NCBI GenBank assembly: GCA_013141055.1
Contig: JABFRS010000002.1
Location: 992,001-1,056,000, forward strand
Direction: 5' to 3'
Source: Cyclobacteriaceae bacterium
GTDB taxonomy: Bacteria > Bacteroidota > Bacteroidia > Cytophagales > Cyclobacteriaceae
Length of the DNA: 64,000 nt
Under the pieces are notes generated by a model. That model saw nothing but the letters and a program-made list of their open reading frames with translations, did no database searches and had not been told where the DNA came from. A program made the translations under genes and the position numbers. Below, one piece after another: positions 1 to 7,110 of the stretch; position 1 is the stretch's first letter; every line of letters starts with the position of its first letter.

Positions 1-3
1 GTT

Positions 4-133
4 TGGAAAGCCGAGTTCCGAGGCTTTCCACTGTAGGCCTTGCAGGGTCTTCAGTACGAATGCGCTAGCATTCGTACATCTTGCCGAAACCAGAATGTGG
101 GTTTCTGACCTTTGGCAAGTCTGAGATTCAGAC
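4..133. repeat. cluster of tandem hairpins at left edge
   Basis: Successive perfect or near-perfect inverted repeats fill this stretch. Arms at 4-12/22-30 (9 bp, loop 9) are followed by 54-63/68-77 (10 bp, loop 4), then a two-part hairpin with arms 81-85/114-118 and 86-91/100-105, and a last hairpin 119-124/128-133 (6 bp, loop 3). A weaker dyad around AGGCCT lies near 32-46. No open reading frame explains them. They sit just downstream of the HTH gene that ends at 162. Dense hairpins of this kind occur at transfer origins, recombination sites and structured RNAs; the sequence alone does not decide which. Confidence 0.7.
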
Positions 134-161
134 CTCTTGGAAACTGCCTTGACCATGTTTT

Positions 162-461
162 TCAGGGGTTGATCTTTTTTCCTGCGAAATGTGGATTATG
201 CTTATGCGCCTCAATCATTTTTTGGAGGTCGTCATAGTCGTAAAAGATGACTCCGCCGATTTTGGTAAAGGGCAGGGTCCCGTTGACGCGGAGGTTCGCG
301 AGAGTGCCTGGAGAAAGACCCAGTAGCCTTCTTATATCACGAGATTTGAGCCACTTTCGTGCAGGCGTGGTTTGTCGTTGTGCGAGGAGATTTTGTATCT
401 CCGCCAGCAGTTCCTGCTTGAAATTTTGCAGGTTTTCGAGAGTGATGATTGTTGTTGCCAT
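162..461 (-). CDS. helix-turn-helix (excisionase/MerR-like) DNA-binding protein
   Basis: A 99-residue protein with an N-terminal helical part (about residues 8-30) and a winged HTH (about residues 36-85) containing LKSRDIRRLLGLSPGTLANL followed by the wing LPFTKIGGVIFYDYDDL. This layout is that of the HTH_17/excisionase-like proteins common in Bacteroidota integrative and mobilizable elements, where they act as recombination directionality factors or regulators. The assignment rests on that pattern; no partner integrase is visible. Tandem GTAACAGG repeats lie 50-75 bases upstream of its start and may be its operator. The first hairpin cluster of the window lies directly downstream. Confidence 0.8.
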   Translation of the reverse strand: MATTIITLENLQNFKQELLAEIQNLLAQRQTTPARKWLKSRDIRRLLGLSPGTLANLRVNGTLPFTKIGGVIFYDYDDLQKMIEAHKHNPHFAGKKINP

Positions 462-511
462 AACCGTTTTGATTATGGCTCAAAGGAAAGGCGGGAGTGT
501 TTTCTAAAACA

Positions 512-534
512 GTAACAGGGGTAACAGGTACCCC
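512..534. promoter_or_regulatory. tandem/inverted repeat upstream of the HTH gene
   Basis: The 8-base unit GTAACAGG occurs twice at a 9-base period (512-519 and 521-528). It overlaps a 6-bp inverted repeat, GGGGTA (518-523) and TACCCC (529-534). It lies 51-73 bases upstream of the minus-strand HTH gene. It is a plausible binding site for that HTH protein or for a recombinase; function is inferred from position only. Confidence 0.4.
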
Positions 535-603
535 GGTAAGTTGTTGAGGATCAATCACAAAAAATTGTTTTCGTGCCGTTTTTTAAGATGCAATTGGCAG
601 CAT

Positions 604-2031
604 CTAAACCTGTCGAAAGAAAGGTTCTTTAAATTTCTTTTCGTAGACCTCCATTTGAGTCATTGGGTAGTTTACAACCTTGTTGTCATATCCCACGGAC
701 TTCAAAATAAGTACCGCAAGTAACGTATAAAGCCTAAGAGCTATGTAATAGATCTCTGTACTTGCATTTTTGTTATCATTTGTAATACCTAAAGTCAATC
801 GTCCATGTAAAAAGTCGTTTCTATGTTCAATAGCCCGAAGATCTTCTTGTGAAAGCTTAAATTTTAAAAGCTCAAATGGCTTAGTCAGTTTTGCTTTATT
901 GGTTAATTGGTTAATATTCTCAATCCTTGTTTTCAGAATCTTGATACCCTCTGGTTGAAGGCTTTTGCTATTGTCGTCAATGACCTTATTTAATTCAGCC
1001 CTTACCTTCTTCGAAATCTTCTTGTCCTGAATTGGTGAAATGGTTTCTTTATTTGTCTCGATAATCAAGTTCGTCAAACCCTCCAAAGCAACCGACATCC
1101 CCGCAGGCATAATGACAAGGGAGGCTGCAGTCGCCTCAATGATAAGAAGCAACACGGAAGAGAATTCTAATGAATCATGCGCCCATTGACAGAGCTTAGA
1201 GAATTCCTCTCTTCGAAGAGGGCGAAGAGTTTTATTAACCTTGTCGGTGGCTTTGAACTCGCTTCGATCTCGCATTAAGCCAAAGGCGTTGGCATAAATA
1301 GGCGAGTACATTGATTTAATCGATGGCCGAAGGTCCGAATAATATACATCTTTGGGTTTTTGCCGGCCAGCATCGTCGTATGTAATAAAATATCCTTCAT
1401 CTTGTGGCATTGAGCCGGTGACGTATCCGAATGACACTATTGTTGAAAAGCAATAATCAATGAATTTCTCAAAGGAAAGCTTTTGAGAAACATCGAAAAT
1501 AACATAAGTCGAATTTGTTGCTTTGTCCGAGTACAAGTAGAGGTCCAAGTCCAAATTGGAATAATTTATCCTTATGCAATCTGAACTTCGATGCTTTTTT
1601 GTTTGGTATCCGAACAGCGCAATGTAGAAGTGGAAATCAGTCCGTTGCCTTAGCGGGACAAACAATCTATAAAAATTGTTTTCGGTCTTCTTGAACTGAC
1701 CAATGCTGAAATTTGAAACCGAACCAGATACATTTGAATCAGAGATATTATTAATGAAGACCTTTTCAACATTGAATTCAAAACTATTGGAAGTTAGCTT
1801 TACTTCTGCAACGTCTCCTAAATCATATCGATGCGCGTGTTCATCCTCGATGTTGAGCTTGAATCCTCTGTCCACTTTTTTTAAGTAAGCCAGTACTTTG
1901 TCGAGGCGACTATTTGACTTATTAATCGTTACGTAGTGATCTTCCTGTAGCTCATTTATCAAGTCCAACGACTCAAAAATATTTTTGTGATTGGGAGTGG
2001 CATTTGGATTAATAATTCGTGGCATATTCAT
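604..2031 (-). CDS. large protein with C-terminal HEPN-like domain (possible ApeA-type defence protein)
   Basis: A 475-residue soluble protein that I do not recognise by full-length family. The first about 210 residues look beta-rich with alternating hydrophobic strands. The C-terminal half is helical and carries R404-N-D-F-L-H409, a match to the R-x4-6-H motif of HEPN ribonucleases, just before a long hydrophobic helix. A beta-rich N-domain plus a C-terminal HEPN is the layout of ApeA-like abortive-infection proteins, so an anti-phage RNase is a reasonable guess, but the motif is short. It is in an accessory region beside an excisionase-like gene, which fits defence cargo. Start ATG 2031 is followed by a second Met at residue 3. 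Confidence 0.6.
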   Translation of the reverse strand: MNMPRIINPNATPNHKNIFESLDLINELQEDHYVTINKSNSRLDKVLAYLKKVDRGFKLNIEDEHAHRYDLGDVAEVKLTSNSFEFNVEKVFINNISDSNVSGSVSNFSIGQFKKTENNFYRLFVPLRQRTDFHFYIALFGYQTKKHRSSDCIRINYSNLDLDLYLYSDKATNSTYVIFDVSQKLSFEKFIDYCFSTIVSFGYVTGSMPQDEGYFITYDDAGRQKPKDVYYSDLRPSIKSMYSPIYANAFGLMRDRSEFKATDKVNKTLRPLRREEFSKLCQWAHDSLEFSSVLLLIIEATAASLVIMPAGMSVALEGLTNLIIETNKETISPIQDKKISKKVRAELNKVIDDNSKSLQPEGIKILKTRIENINQLTNKAKLTKPFELLKFKLSQEDLRAIEHRNDFLHGRLTLGITNDNKNASTEIYYIALRLYTLLAVLILKSVGYDNKVVNYPMTQMEVYEKKFKEPFFRQV

Positions 2032-2090
2032 GAGATTAGGGTTCTCAAGGATCGAGAATCAATTTACTAAATCTCACGGTTACCTACCTG

Positions 2091-2534
2091 TCAATCTGCT
2101 GAAACCTTCTTGAATGAAATTGAATGATTATTTCCTGGATACAAAAAGTGGGTAGTTATATCTAGAGATAGGGTGTTTGCAGCAATGAATTGATCGTTAG
2201 TGAAGGTAGCGGTTTTCGCATCGAAAGTCATTAGAGCTGTTGGGTTGGGGCGATCCTCGTCGTGATCCATGTTTTTCCAGCCATCTTTATCATAGTCATT
2301 CAGTTTCCATTTGCGATTTGAGACCTCGAACTTTTGATCGATAGGCTGAATGAAAATTGTGTCACGGATTGTTCGCATCCCAATTTCGGCCCCGGTTTCG
2401 GGATTAGTTACTCTCATTGAATATTCCCTTGCATACGTGCCCGAGATATTGTCGGTACCAGTATCACTATTCTTCTTTCCACATGACATCAAACAAATGC
2501 CAACTGAAACGATAATACAAATTTCTGTTTTCAT
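2091..2534 (-). CDS. small predicted lipoprotein
   Basis: A 147-residue protein with a lipoprotein signal peptide ending in the lipobox LMSC (Cys at residue 18), so it is probably anchored in the inner or outer membrane. The mature part is polar and Asp-rich (NDYDKDGWKN and MDHDEDRP) with a lipocalin-like series of short strands; the first half has TGTDNISGTYAREYS, a start typical of small lipocalin-like lipoproteins in this phylum. No catalytic motif is visible. It starts 12 bases after the stop of the 386-residue gene, so the two are probably cotranscribed. Confidence 0.6.
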   Translation of the reverse strand: MKTEICIIVSVGICLMSCGKKNSDTGTDNISGTYAREYSMRVTNPETGAEIGMRTIRDTIFIQPIDQKFEVSNRKWKLNDYDKDGWKNMDHDEDRPNPTALMTFDAKTATFTNDQFIAANTLSLDITTHFLYPGNNHSISFKKVSAD

Positions 2535-2545
2535 AACCCGAATAT

Positions 2546-3706
2546 TTAATTGCTATTTATGTATCCAATCGCCGTGTGAAGGAGGTTTTTAACGGCGTCC
2601 TTCGTACTGCTCTCCACATCGTAATATTTTATCCGAAGGCTTTCCGGTGAAATGGTACCCGATCTCTTCGTTTTAACAAATTTTGATAGGAACCGTATAA
2701 GTTCGGATACGTTTTTGTTCTGTATGACACCAGATTCGACAAACGCCTTTGTGAAAAGAGCGAATTGCGAAACGGACATATCTAGTTCGACCTTGAAATC
2801 ATCTTTTTCGGCAGTTGGTTCCTCAATTTGCCGGGCCCGGGCAGGAAGCTTGTTTTGAATAAAGAGAATTTCCTCCCGTAGCCAGTTTGATAAATCCTCT
2901 CTGATCGATGGTGAATTGATGTCGTAAGCAACTCCTGGCTGTTGTCTGCTTTGATTTACCTGCTTGAAATAGAATGCTAATGTTGCAGCCGCGTCAGGTT
3001 CAAAGTCTGTCTGGATGTGGGCTGTGTAGTATCTAAAGTATTCAGGAGAATTGAAATTCAGGCTTAGTAGGATCGCTTGTATTGCGGCATTCGGTTCTTT
3101 GAATGTGGCATCCTCTTTTAGGTTCAACACTTGAGCAACCAGATCCTCGACATAAGACATCAATCGATAGGTAATTCTCATTGCACTCAGAAAGGCACGC
3201 GAAGTACTTGTAAGGATGCCAGCCAGGACCGGGTTTATTTGGTTGACAAGTACAAATTCCTCTAACCTGCTTGCTTCCCTGGAAAATCGTTTTACAAACA
3301 CTGACCTTTTTAATTCTGGCACCTTCGCCTCGACATTAAAAAATGATTTGAATTCCACCTGAATGAAATCAAGAATCCCCTCCACCTGGTCACAAAAAAA
3401 GAATGCCTCTGACCTTAACGCGACATTCAACACATTTTTTTTAGGAGCCTCTTGCGTTGCCAAAAGGTATAATTCATCAATGAAGGTGATCAGGCAACTC
3501 TGGTGGTAGTGGACGTAGCGCGTTACCTGATCCTTGTCTTGGAAAGCTACCACTTGCATTGCAAATGAATTCCGGACCCTTGCCTTCTCTTCCGCAACGG
3601 CTTTCCGAGTATTTGCAAATTGCTCCCCAAGAGAACTCTTGGATTTTATTGTTGAGCTGACTGCATTTCGGATCAAGGATTCGATATTTCTAAATTCATA
3701 GTCCAA
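2546..3706 (-). CDS. protein with RteC-like C-terminal domain
   Basis: A 386-residue, mostly helical protein without signal peptide. The last about 85 residues (DMSVSQFALFTKAFVESGVI, then KNVSELIRFLSKFVKTKR and SPESLRIKYYDVE) match the pattern I know from RteC-type and related proteins of Bacteroidota, in which such a segment forms a helix-turn-helix-like DNA-binding end. RteC activates excision genes of Bacteroides conjugative transposons. The N-terminal 300 residues are not recognised. Its position, two genes from an excisionase-like HTH gene, fits a regulator of an integrative element. Function is inferred from the C-terminal pattern only. Confidence 0.55.
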   Translation of the reverse strand: MDYEFRNIESLIRNAVSSTIKSKSSLGEQFANTRKAVAEEKARVRNSFAMQVVAFQDKDQVTRYVHYHQSCLITFIDELYLLATQEAPKKNVLNVALRSEAFFFCDQVEGILDFIQVEFKSFFNVEAKVPELKRSVFVKRFSREASRLEEFVLVNQINPVLAGILTSTSRAFLSAMRITYRLMSYVEDLVAQVLNLKEDATFKEPNAAIQAILLSLNFNSPEYFRYYTAHIQTDFEPDAAATLAFYFKQVNQSRQQPGVAYDINSPSIREDLSNWLREEILFIQNKLPARARQIEEPTAEKDDFKVELDMSVSQFALFTKAFVESGVIQNKNVSELIRFLSKFVKTKRSGTISPESLRIKYYDVESSTKDAVKNLLHTAIGYINSN

Positions 3707-3867
3707 TCGCCCTGCATTTTTCCTTCCCCTGATTTATTGACAACCAACTTGACGATGCAAAATTTCAAGGTTTGACACCGTCATGCAATAGGGAAAATGG
3801 CGTAATCGGGTACATACTTCTATGTAGTTTCCCGGATTGGGATAGCAAATTGGGGGATAATTAAGGG

Positions 3868-4809
3868 TTAATGGACTTGTACATCCCGTTGCTCAAGTTT
3901 ATTGATCAGTTCAACTTTGTTAGTGGCCGAAACCTTGGAAAAAATATTGGAGACATGGCGGGCTACCGTTTTCTCGGAGATTCCAAGGTCTGAAGCAACG
4001 ATTTTATAAGGGTGCCCCTTCATGATCAGTCTTGCTATTTCAGTCTCCCTGGACGTCAAATTGTATTTCCCGCAATTCACTTCAATAAGCTTTTCCAGGC
4101 TATGCACCCGATCTAGAAGTAGGTCATATTCCCTTCTAGCCTGATGTATCGATGACCGGATATACACTAAGGTCATCACCATGAACCCGGAATTAGTCAC
4201 AGAATGTTCCAAAACCTGAAAATCTCCGAAAAAGACTATCAACGGTAATGCTACCCAGCATAACAAGGCTATGTAGGCAGATATCACCAATTGGAATTTT
4301 ATCCTGTCGGAGTATTCCCTCTCCCGGAATTTGTAAATGAACGCACGAGTTGTCGCGCCGATAAAGGCAATACCATAAAGAAACGGGATGACTACGCCCA
4401 ACTTCCTACTTTGAGCAAGATCACCTGTTATATAGTACGGCACTACAAACAAGAAAAGGAAGGGCACAAAAAGGAATATCAAAGAACCAAAGGTGACAAA
4501 GAATTTGAGGCGTCTGAGATTAAATGCTTTATAGTAGTAGTAAACGAAGTACATCGACGTTCCAAATGCAAAGAGGTAAGCCAAAATGGTTTGCAGCATT
4601 ACCGGGATGGGAATGTTTTGATCGGGAAATAATCCGCTGGTGATGTTGTAAAGGATTACCGAGACAAGGAGGATAAGGTAAAGAAGTCGCTTTCTATCAC
4701 TCGTTCTTTCCAGAAAATAGATAACCTGGAAGAATAGCATTGCCATCTCGAATACGGTTATCACGAAGGTAACCATGTGCATCTGCGTGCCCATGAAGTT
4801 CATAACCAA
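3868..4809 (-). CDS. membrane-anchored LuxR-family transcriptional regulator
   Basis: A 313-residue protein with about seven hydrophobic segments in residues 8-225 and a LuxR/GerE helix-turn-helix at about 245-310 (LTSRETEIARLIMKGHPYK followed by ISEKTVARHVSNIFSKV). A membrane sensor fused directly to a DNA-binding domain implies that the regulator acts from the membrane without a kinase. The hydrophobic part has no recognisable ligand domain. Several Met codons (residues 1, 3, 6, 10, 12) make the exact start uncertain. The neighbouring GNAT gene upstream is on the same strand, 60 bases away. The LuxR domain is certain; the signal is unknown. Confidence 0.8.
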   Translation of the reverse strand: MVMNFMGTQMHMVTFVITVFEMAMLFFQVIYFLERTSDRKRLLYLILLVSVILYNITSGLFPDQNIPIPVMLQTILAYLFAFGTSMYFVYYYYKAFNLRRLKFFVTFGSLIFLFVPFLFLFVVPYYITGDLAQSRKLGVVIPFLYGIAFIGATTRAFIYKFREREYSDRIKFQLVISAYIALLCWVALPLIVFFGDFQVLEHSVTNSGFMVMTLVYIRSSIHQARREYDLLLDRVHSLEKLIEVNCGKYNLTSRETEIARLIMKGHPYKIVASDLGISEKTVARHVSNIFSKVSATNKVELINKLEQRDVQVH

Positions 4810-4869
4810 TGCAGTCTATTCTACCTACTAACAAATTCAAGCCTCATAAACCAAACAAAGTCTTCTTAA

Positions 4870-5445
4870 TCACAAAGAGCCTTTTACTCTGCGCATCATG
4901 TAAAGGGTATAGGTAAAGTCTAATGTGTTGAAGATCTCAAACCCATGTTTTTTGTACCAAGAAAGATTCTTCTCGACGGACGTTTCAAGGTAAATAGGCC
5001 TGCTGTCTTGTCCCTTAATGACCTCATTCAGCAACTGGCTGCCTTTTCCTCTGCCTTGGACCTCCGGTCTGACTCCAACAAACCACAGGTAGCTGAAAGG
5101 TTCCTTCGGATGGAACGCTTTGATCTTCGATTCACGGCTCAAGACTTGACCTACCCGGCTTAAACCAATAACGGATGTGGCGAGTTTCACATCCCTTAAA
5201 ATCGCATCGAGATTTGTCCTTTTACAATCAGGTAGTAGGATCAGCGCGCACGCCTGCTCATCATCTGAAACCCATACCTCACCAAAAGCATTGCAAACAT
5301 TATATGAATATTCCATTAAGCCCCGGACGCGTTCCTTTCTTCTAGCGTCCTGCTTGACAACATAATTGACACTCTTATTGTCATCAAATGATGCCGCGAG
5401 AATATCCACCACTACAGACTTCTTCTCTCCTCCAGTTCTTACCAT
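4870..5445 (-). CDS. GNAT family N-acetyltransferase
   Basis: A 191-residue protein of the acetyl-CoA-dependent N-acetyltransferase fold. The acetyl-CoA binding loop is seen as VQGRGKGSQLL (about residue 130), preceded by the strand FSYLWFVGVRPE and followed by YLETSVEKNLSWYKKHGFEI, the usual GNAT C-terminal part. The substrate is not deducible. Two copies of an ACCATATG-centred repeat lie directly upstream of the start (5457-5497), which may be an operator. It lies in the accessory region between a LuxR regulator and a DUF4238 gene. Confidence 0.8.
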   Translation of the reverse strand: MVRTGGEKKSVVVDILAASFDDNKSVNYVVKQDARRKERVRGLMEYSYNVCNAFGEVWVSDDEQACALILLPDCKRTNLDAILRDVKLATSVIGLSRVGQVLSRESKIKAFHPKEPFSYLWFVGVRPEVQGRGKGSQLLNEVIKGQDSRPIYLETSVEKNLSWYKKHGFEIFNTLDFTYTLYMMRRVKGSL

Positions 5446-5456
5446 TTGTTAATTCC

Positions 5457-5497
5457 TTAGTTACCATATGATAAGAAATTAGTTACCATATGTTAAG
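5457..5497. promoter_or_regulatory. paired palindromic direct repeat upstream of GNAT gene
   Basis: The 19-base unit TTAGTTACCATATGNTAAG occurs at 5457-5475 and 5479-5497, 22 bases apart centre to centre, about two helical turns, with one difference. The core TTACCATATGTTAA is itself nearly palindromic. This is the geometry of a dimeric repressor or activator operator. It ends 11 bases before the start of the minus-strand acetyltransferase gene. Confidence 0.45.
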
Positions 5498-5719
5498 TGA
5501 ACAAAACGTGAAGGCCAACATTTTGCCTAAGTAAATTTAATTTCAACTTGAAAAATAGATTACACCTTATAAGGAGAGTCGCGCCTTTTGGACGATTACT
5601 AATGTCATTTACCGACTAGAATACAAAACTTGAGGTTCATGCGGTCGAATAACCATGCTGAGAACACAGATCAACCAATTCATTGAGTTGGGGAGTGCCT
5701 TGCCAAATTTTCTTTACCC

Positions 5720-6736
5720 TCATTTTAGTGACATGACTAGCGAAATCCTGATTGATCCCAACTGGACAAGCCTCAGTATTTCCTTCATATCTTTTTCCAT
5801 TTCAAGTCGGTCTATTAGCATTTCGTAGTTTTCGGGCGTGTGGGCACCATACTTGCGCTGATCCAAAACATGCGCCCGAACTGAATTTGGCTTTCCCAAC
5901 AGCCAATCTGTCGAGTGTTGCTCGGTGTTGTAGTTTATTTTGAGCGCAAAAAGTTTATCCCATGACCCTCTGCCGATTGACTCACCAGTACCAACGTTTT
6001 CGGAATTTGGATAAATGGTAAGATAATGCTTGTTATCTAGGGGAAGTTCGATCATGTTTTCCGGATCGAATATACTTTGAAATCTCCCTTTCATGCGTCG
6101 AATAACGACCGGATTGTCTGAGGTTATAAGTTCCCCATCATCATAAATCCTACTTACCGCAACATTTGCATTGATCTTGATTCTTGTAAAGTCATGCCAT
6201 GCCTCCAGGTGACTGTGCAGGAACTTCTTTTTATTTTCTATATGGTAGTCTTGGCGAACGTTCTCTTCTTCTCCGTTTTGAACGTCATAAGCCTTTCCAT
6301 CAAATGTGAATTTTATTCTGCCATTTCCATCCATTTCGTGTTGTGCCCGTTCAAGAGCCGTGTCAAACCTCTCCTCGTGAAACTTTAGAAAACGCGGAGT
6401 CCTAAAAAACATGCTCATTACCGTCATTAACATTTTCACCTTCTGCAAAGCCGTCATTATTTTGAAGGTGGGGTCGATCAGCCAATTATAAATTTCGGGA
6501 TAAACACTATCGACATGCTGCGCGTAGAAGTCCTCGAGGGCGTACTTTTTTGCGCTGTCAGTTTTGGGGATTGTATACAAGTTTTTATTAACACAGATAT
6601 CTGCTATACTAATAAGTCTTTCTTTCGGCTGCTCGTCAGAACGATACTTAGCCTCAACCATGAACTTATCTTTCTCTGTTTCGAGGGCAAAATTCTTTAG
6701 GTAGGATCGCGGAATAAAATGTTGGTGTTTTTTCAT
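5720..6736 (-). CDS. DUF4238 domain protein, C-terminus possibly frameshifted
   Basis: A 338-residue protein opening with KKHQHFIPRSYLKNF, the hallmark start of DUF4238, and carrying the second family motif LITSDNPVVI near residue 210. The biochemical role of DUF4238 is not established to my knowledge; such genes are common in accessory regions. The last 18 or so residues may be the product of a frameshift: another frame stays open from about 5803 to a stop at 5637-5639 and encodes protein-like sequence including MRVKKIWQGTPQLNELVDL. A run of five T at 5792-5796 is a candidate slip point. In either case the N-terminal 310 residues are solid. Confidence 0.75.
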   Translation of the reverse strand: MKKHQHFIPRSYLKNFALETEKDKFMVEAKYRSDEQPKERLISIADICVNKNLYTIPKTDSAKKYALEDFYAQHVDSVYPEIYNWLIDPTFKIMTALQKVKMLMTVMSMFFRTPRFLKFHEERFDTALERAQHEMDGNGRIKFTFDGKAYDVQNGEEENVRQDYHIENKKKFLHSHLEAWHDFTRIKINANVAVSRIYDDGELITSDNPVVIRRMKGRFQSIFDPENMIELPLDNKHYLTIYPNSENVGTGESIGRGSWDKLFALKINYNTEQHSTDWLLGKPNSVRAHVLDQRKYGAHTPENYEMLIDRLEMEKDMKEILRLVQLGSIRISLVMSLK

Positions 6737-6744
6737 ATCAAGTG

Positions 6745-6773
6745 CGTCGTAAAATTTGAAATAAATTTCGACG
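6745..6773. repeat. inverted repeat upstream of DUF4238 gene
   Basis: Arms CGTCG + AAATTT (6745-6749, 6752-6757) pair with AAATTT + CGACG (6763-6773) around a short loop, with a two-base bulge. It starts 9 bases upstream of the DUF4238 start codon on the minus strand, so it would fall in the promoter or 5' leader. It may be an operator or a leader hairpin. Confidence 0.35.
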
Positions 6774-6856
6774 ATCTGAACTCTTCATCGCGCTCTTCTC
6801 ATCATTTCACGATGATGCCTTAGGATTCAGTCACTAGATTACTTTATAGAGGTAAC

Positions 6857-6878
6857 TGCCCCGAAAATGCCCCGAGAA
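6857..6878. repeat. 11-bp-period direct repeat next to tRNA-Cys (possible integrase arm site)
   Basis: TGCCCCGA occurs at 6857-6864 and 6868-6875, each followed by an A/G-rich triplet, giving an exact 11-base period. It lies just beyond the tRNA-Cys terminator, on the island side. Tandem short repeats near a tRNA 3' end are what tyrosine-recombinase arm-type sites look like. That reading is inference; no integrase gene is in the window. Confidence 0.35.
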
Positions 6879-6880
6879 AT

Positions 6881-6912
6881 AAAAAAAGACCCAGCGCTTA
6901 TGCGACTGGGCC
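6881..6912 (-). terminator. terminator of tRNA-Cys
   Basis: Arms 6888-6897 and 6902-6912 form a GC-rich hairpin (GCCCAG...CTGGGT on the minus strand) followed on that strand by seven T (6881-6887). It starts 4 bases after the encoded CCA of the tRNA. Confidence 0.8.
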
Positions 6913-6916
6913 TTCT

Positions 6917-6990
6917 TGGAGGTCTCGAGCGGATTCGAACCGCTGTAGGAGCTTTTGCAGAGCTCAGCCTAGCCACTCGGCCACGAGACC
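6917..6990 (-). tRNA. tRNA-Cys (GCA)
   Basis: On the minus strand the acceptor arms GGTCTCG and CGAGACC pair perfectly, followed by discriminator T and an encoded CCA (6919-6917). The anticodon stem GAGCT/AGCTC encloses the loop CTGCAAA, giving anticodon GCA for cysteine. The T arm shows GCGG-TTCGAAT-CCGC. U73 is the expected discriminator for tRNA-Cys. Its 3' end points toward the accessory region, as expected if an element has integrated at this tRNA. Confidence 0.95.
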
Positions 6991-7056
6991 TTTTATTTTA
7001 ATTACTCTTTAAGAAGAGCAGCAAGCATCAAAATTAACCTTTCCCGGTTATAAAGA

Positions 7057-7084
7057 AAAGGTGGTCAATAAATCGACCACCTTT
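7057..7084 (-). terminator. terminator of rpsA
   Basis: Perfect 10-bp arms AAAGGTGGTC (7057-7066) and GACCACCTTT (7075-7084) with an 8-base loop, 27 bases after the rpsA stop. On the minus strand the stem is followed by a T-rich TTCTTTAT. Confidence 0.8.
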
Positions 7085-7110
7085 AACTTTCGTTTACTGA
7101 TTACTAAAAC

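Noticed and set aside
337-558. Minus-strand ORF with VPVTPVT
   Set aside because: It overlaps the HTH gene in another frame, and the Val/Pro/Thr part is just the translation of the GTAACAGG repeat.
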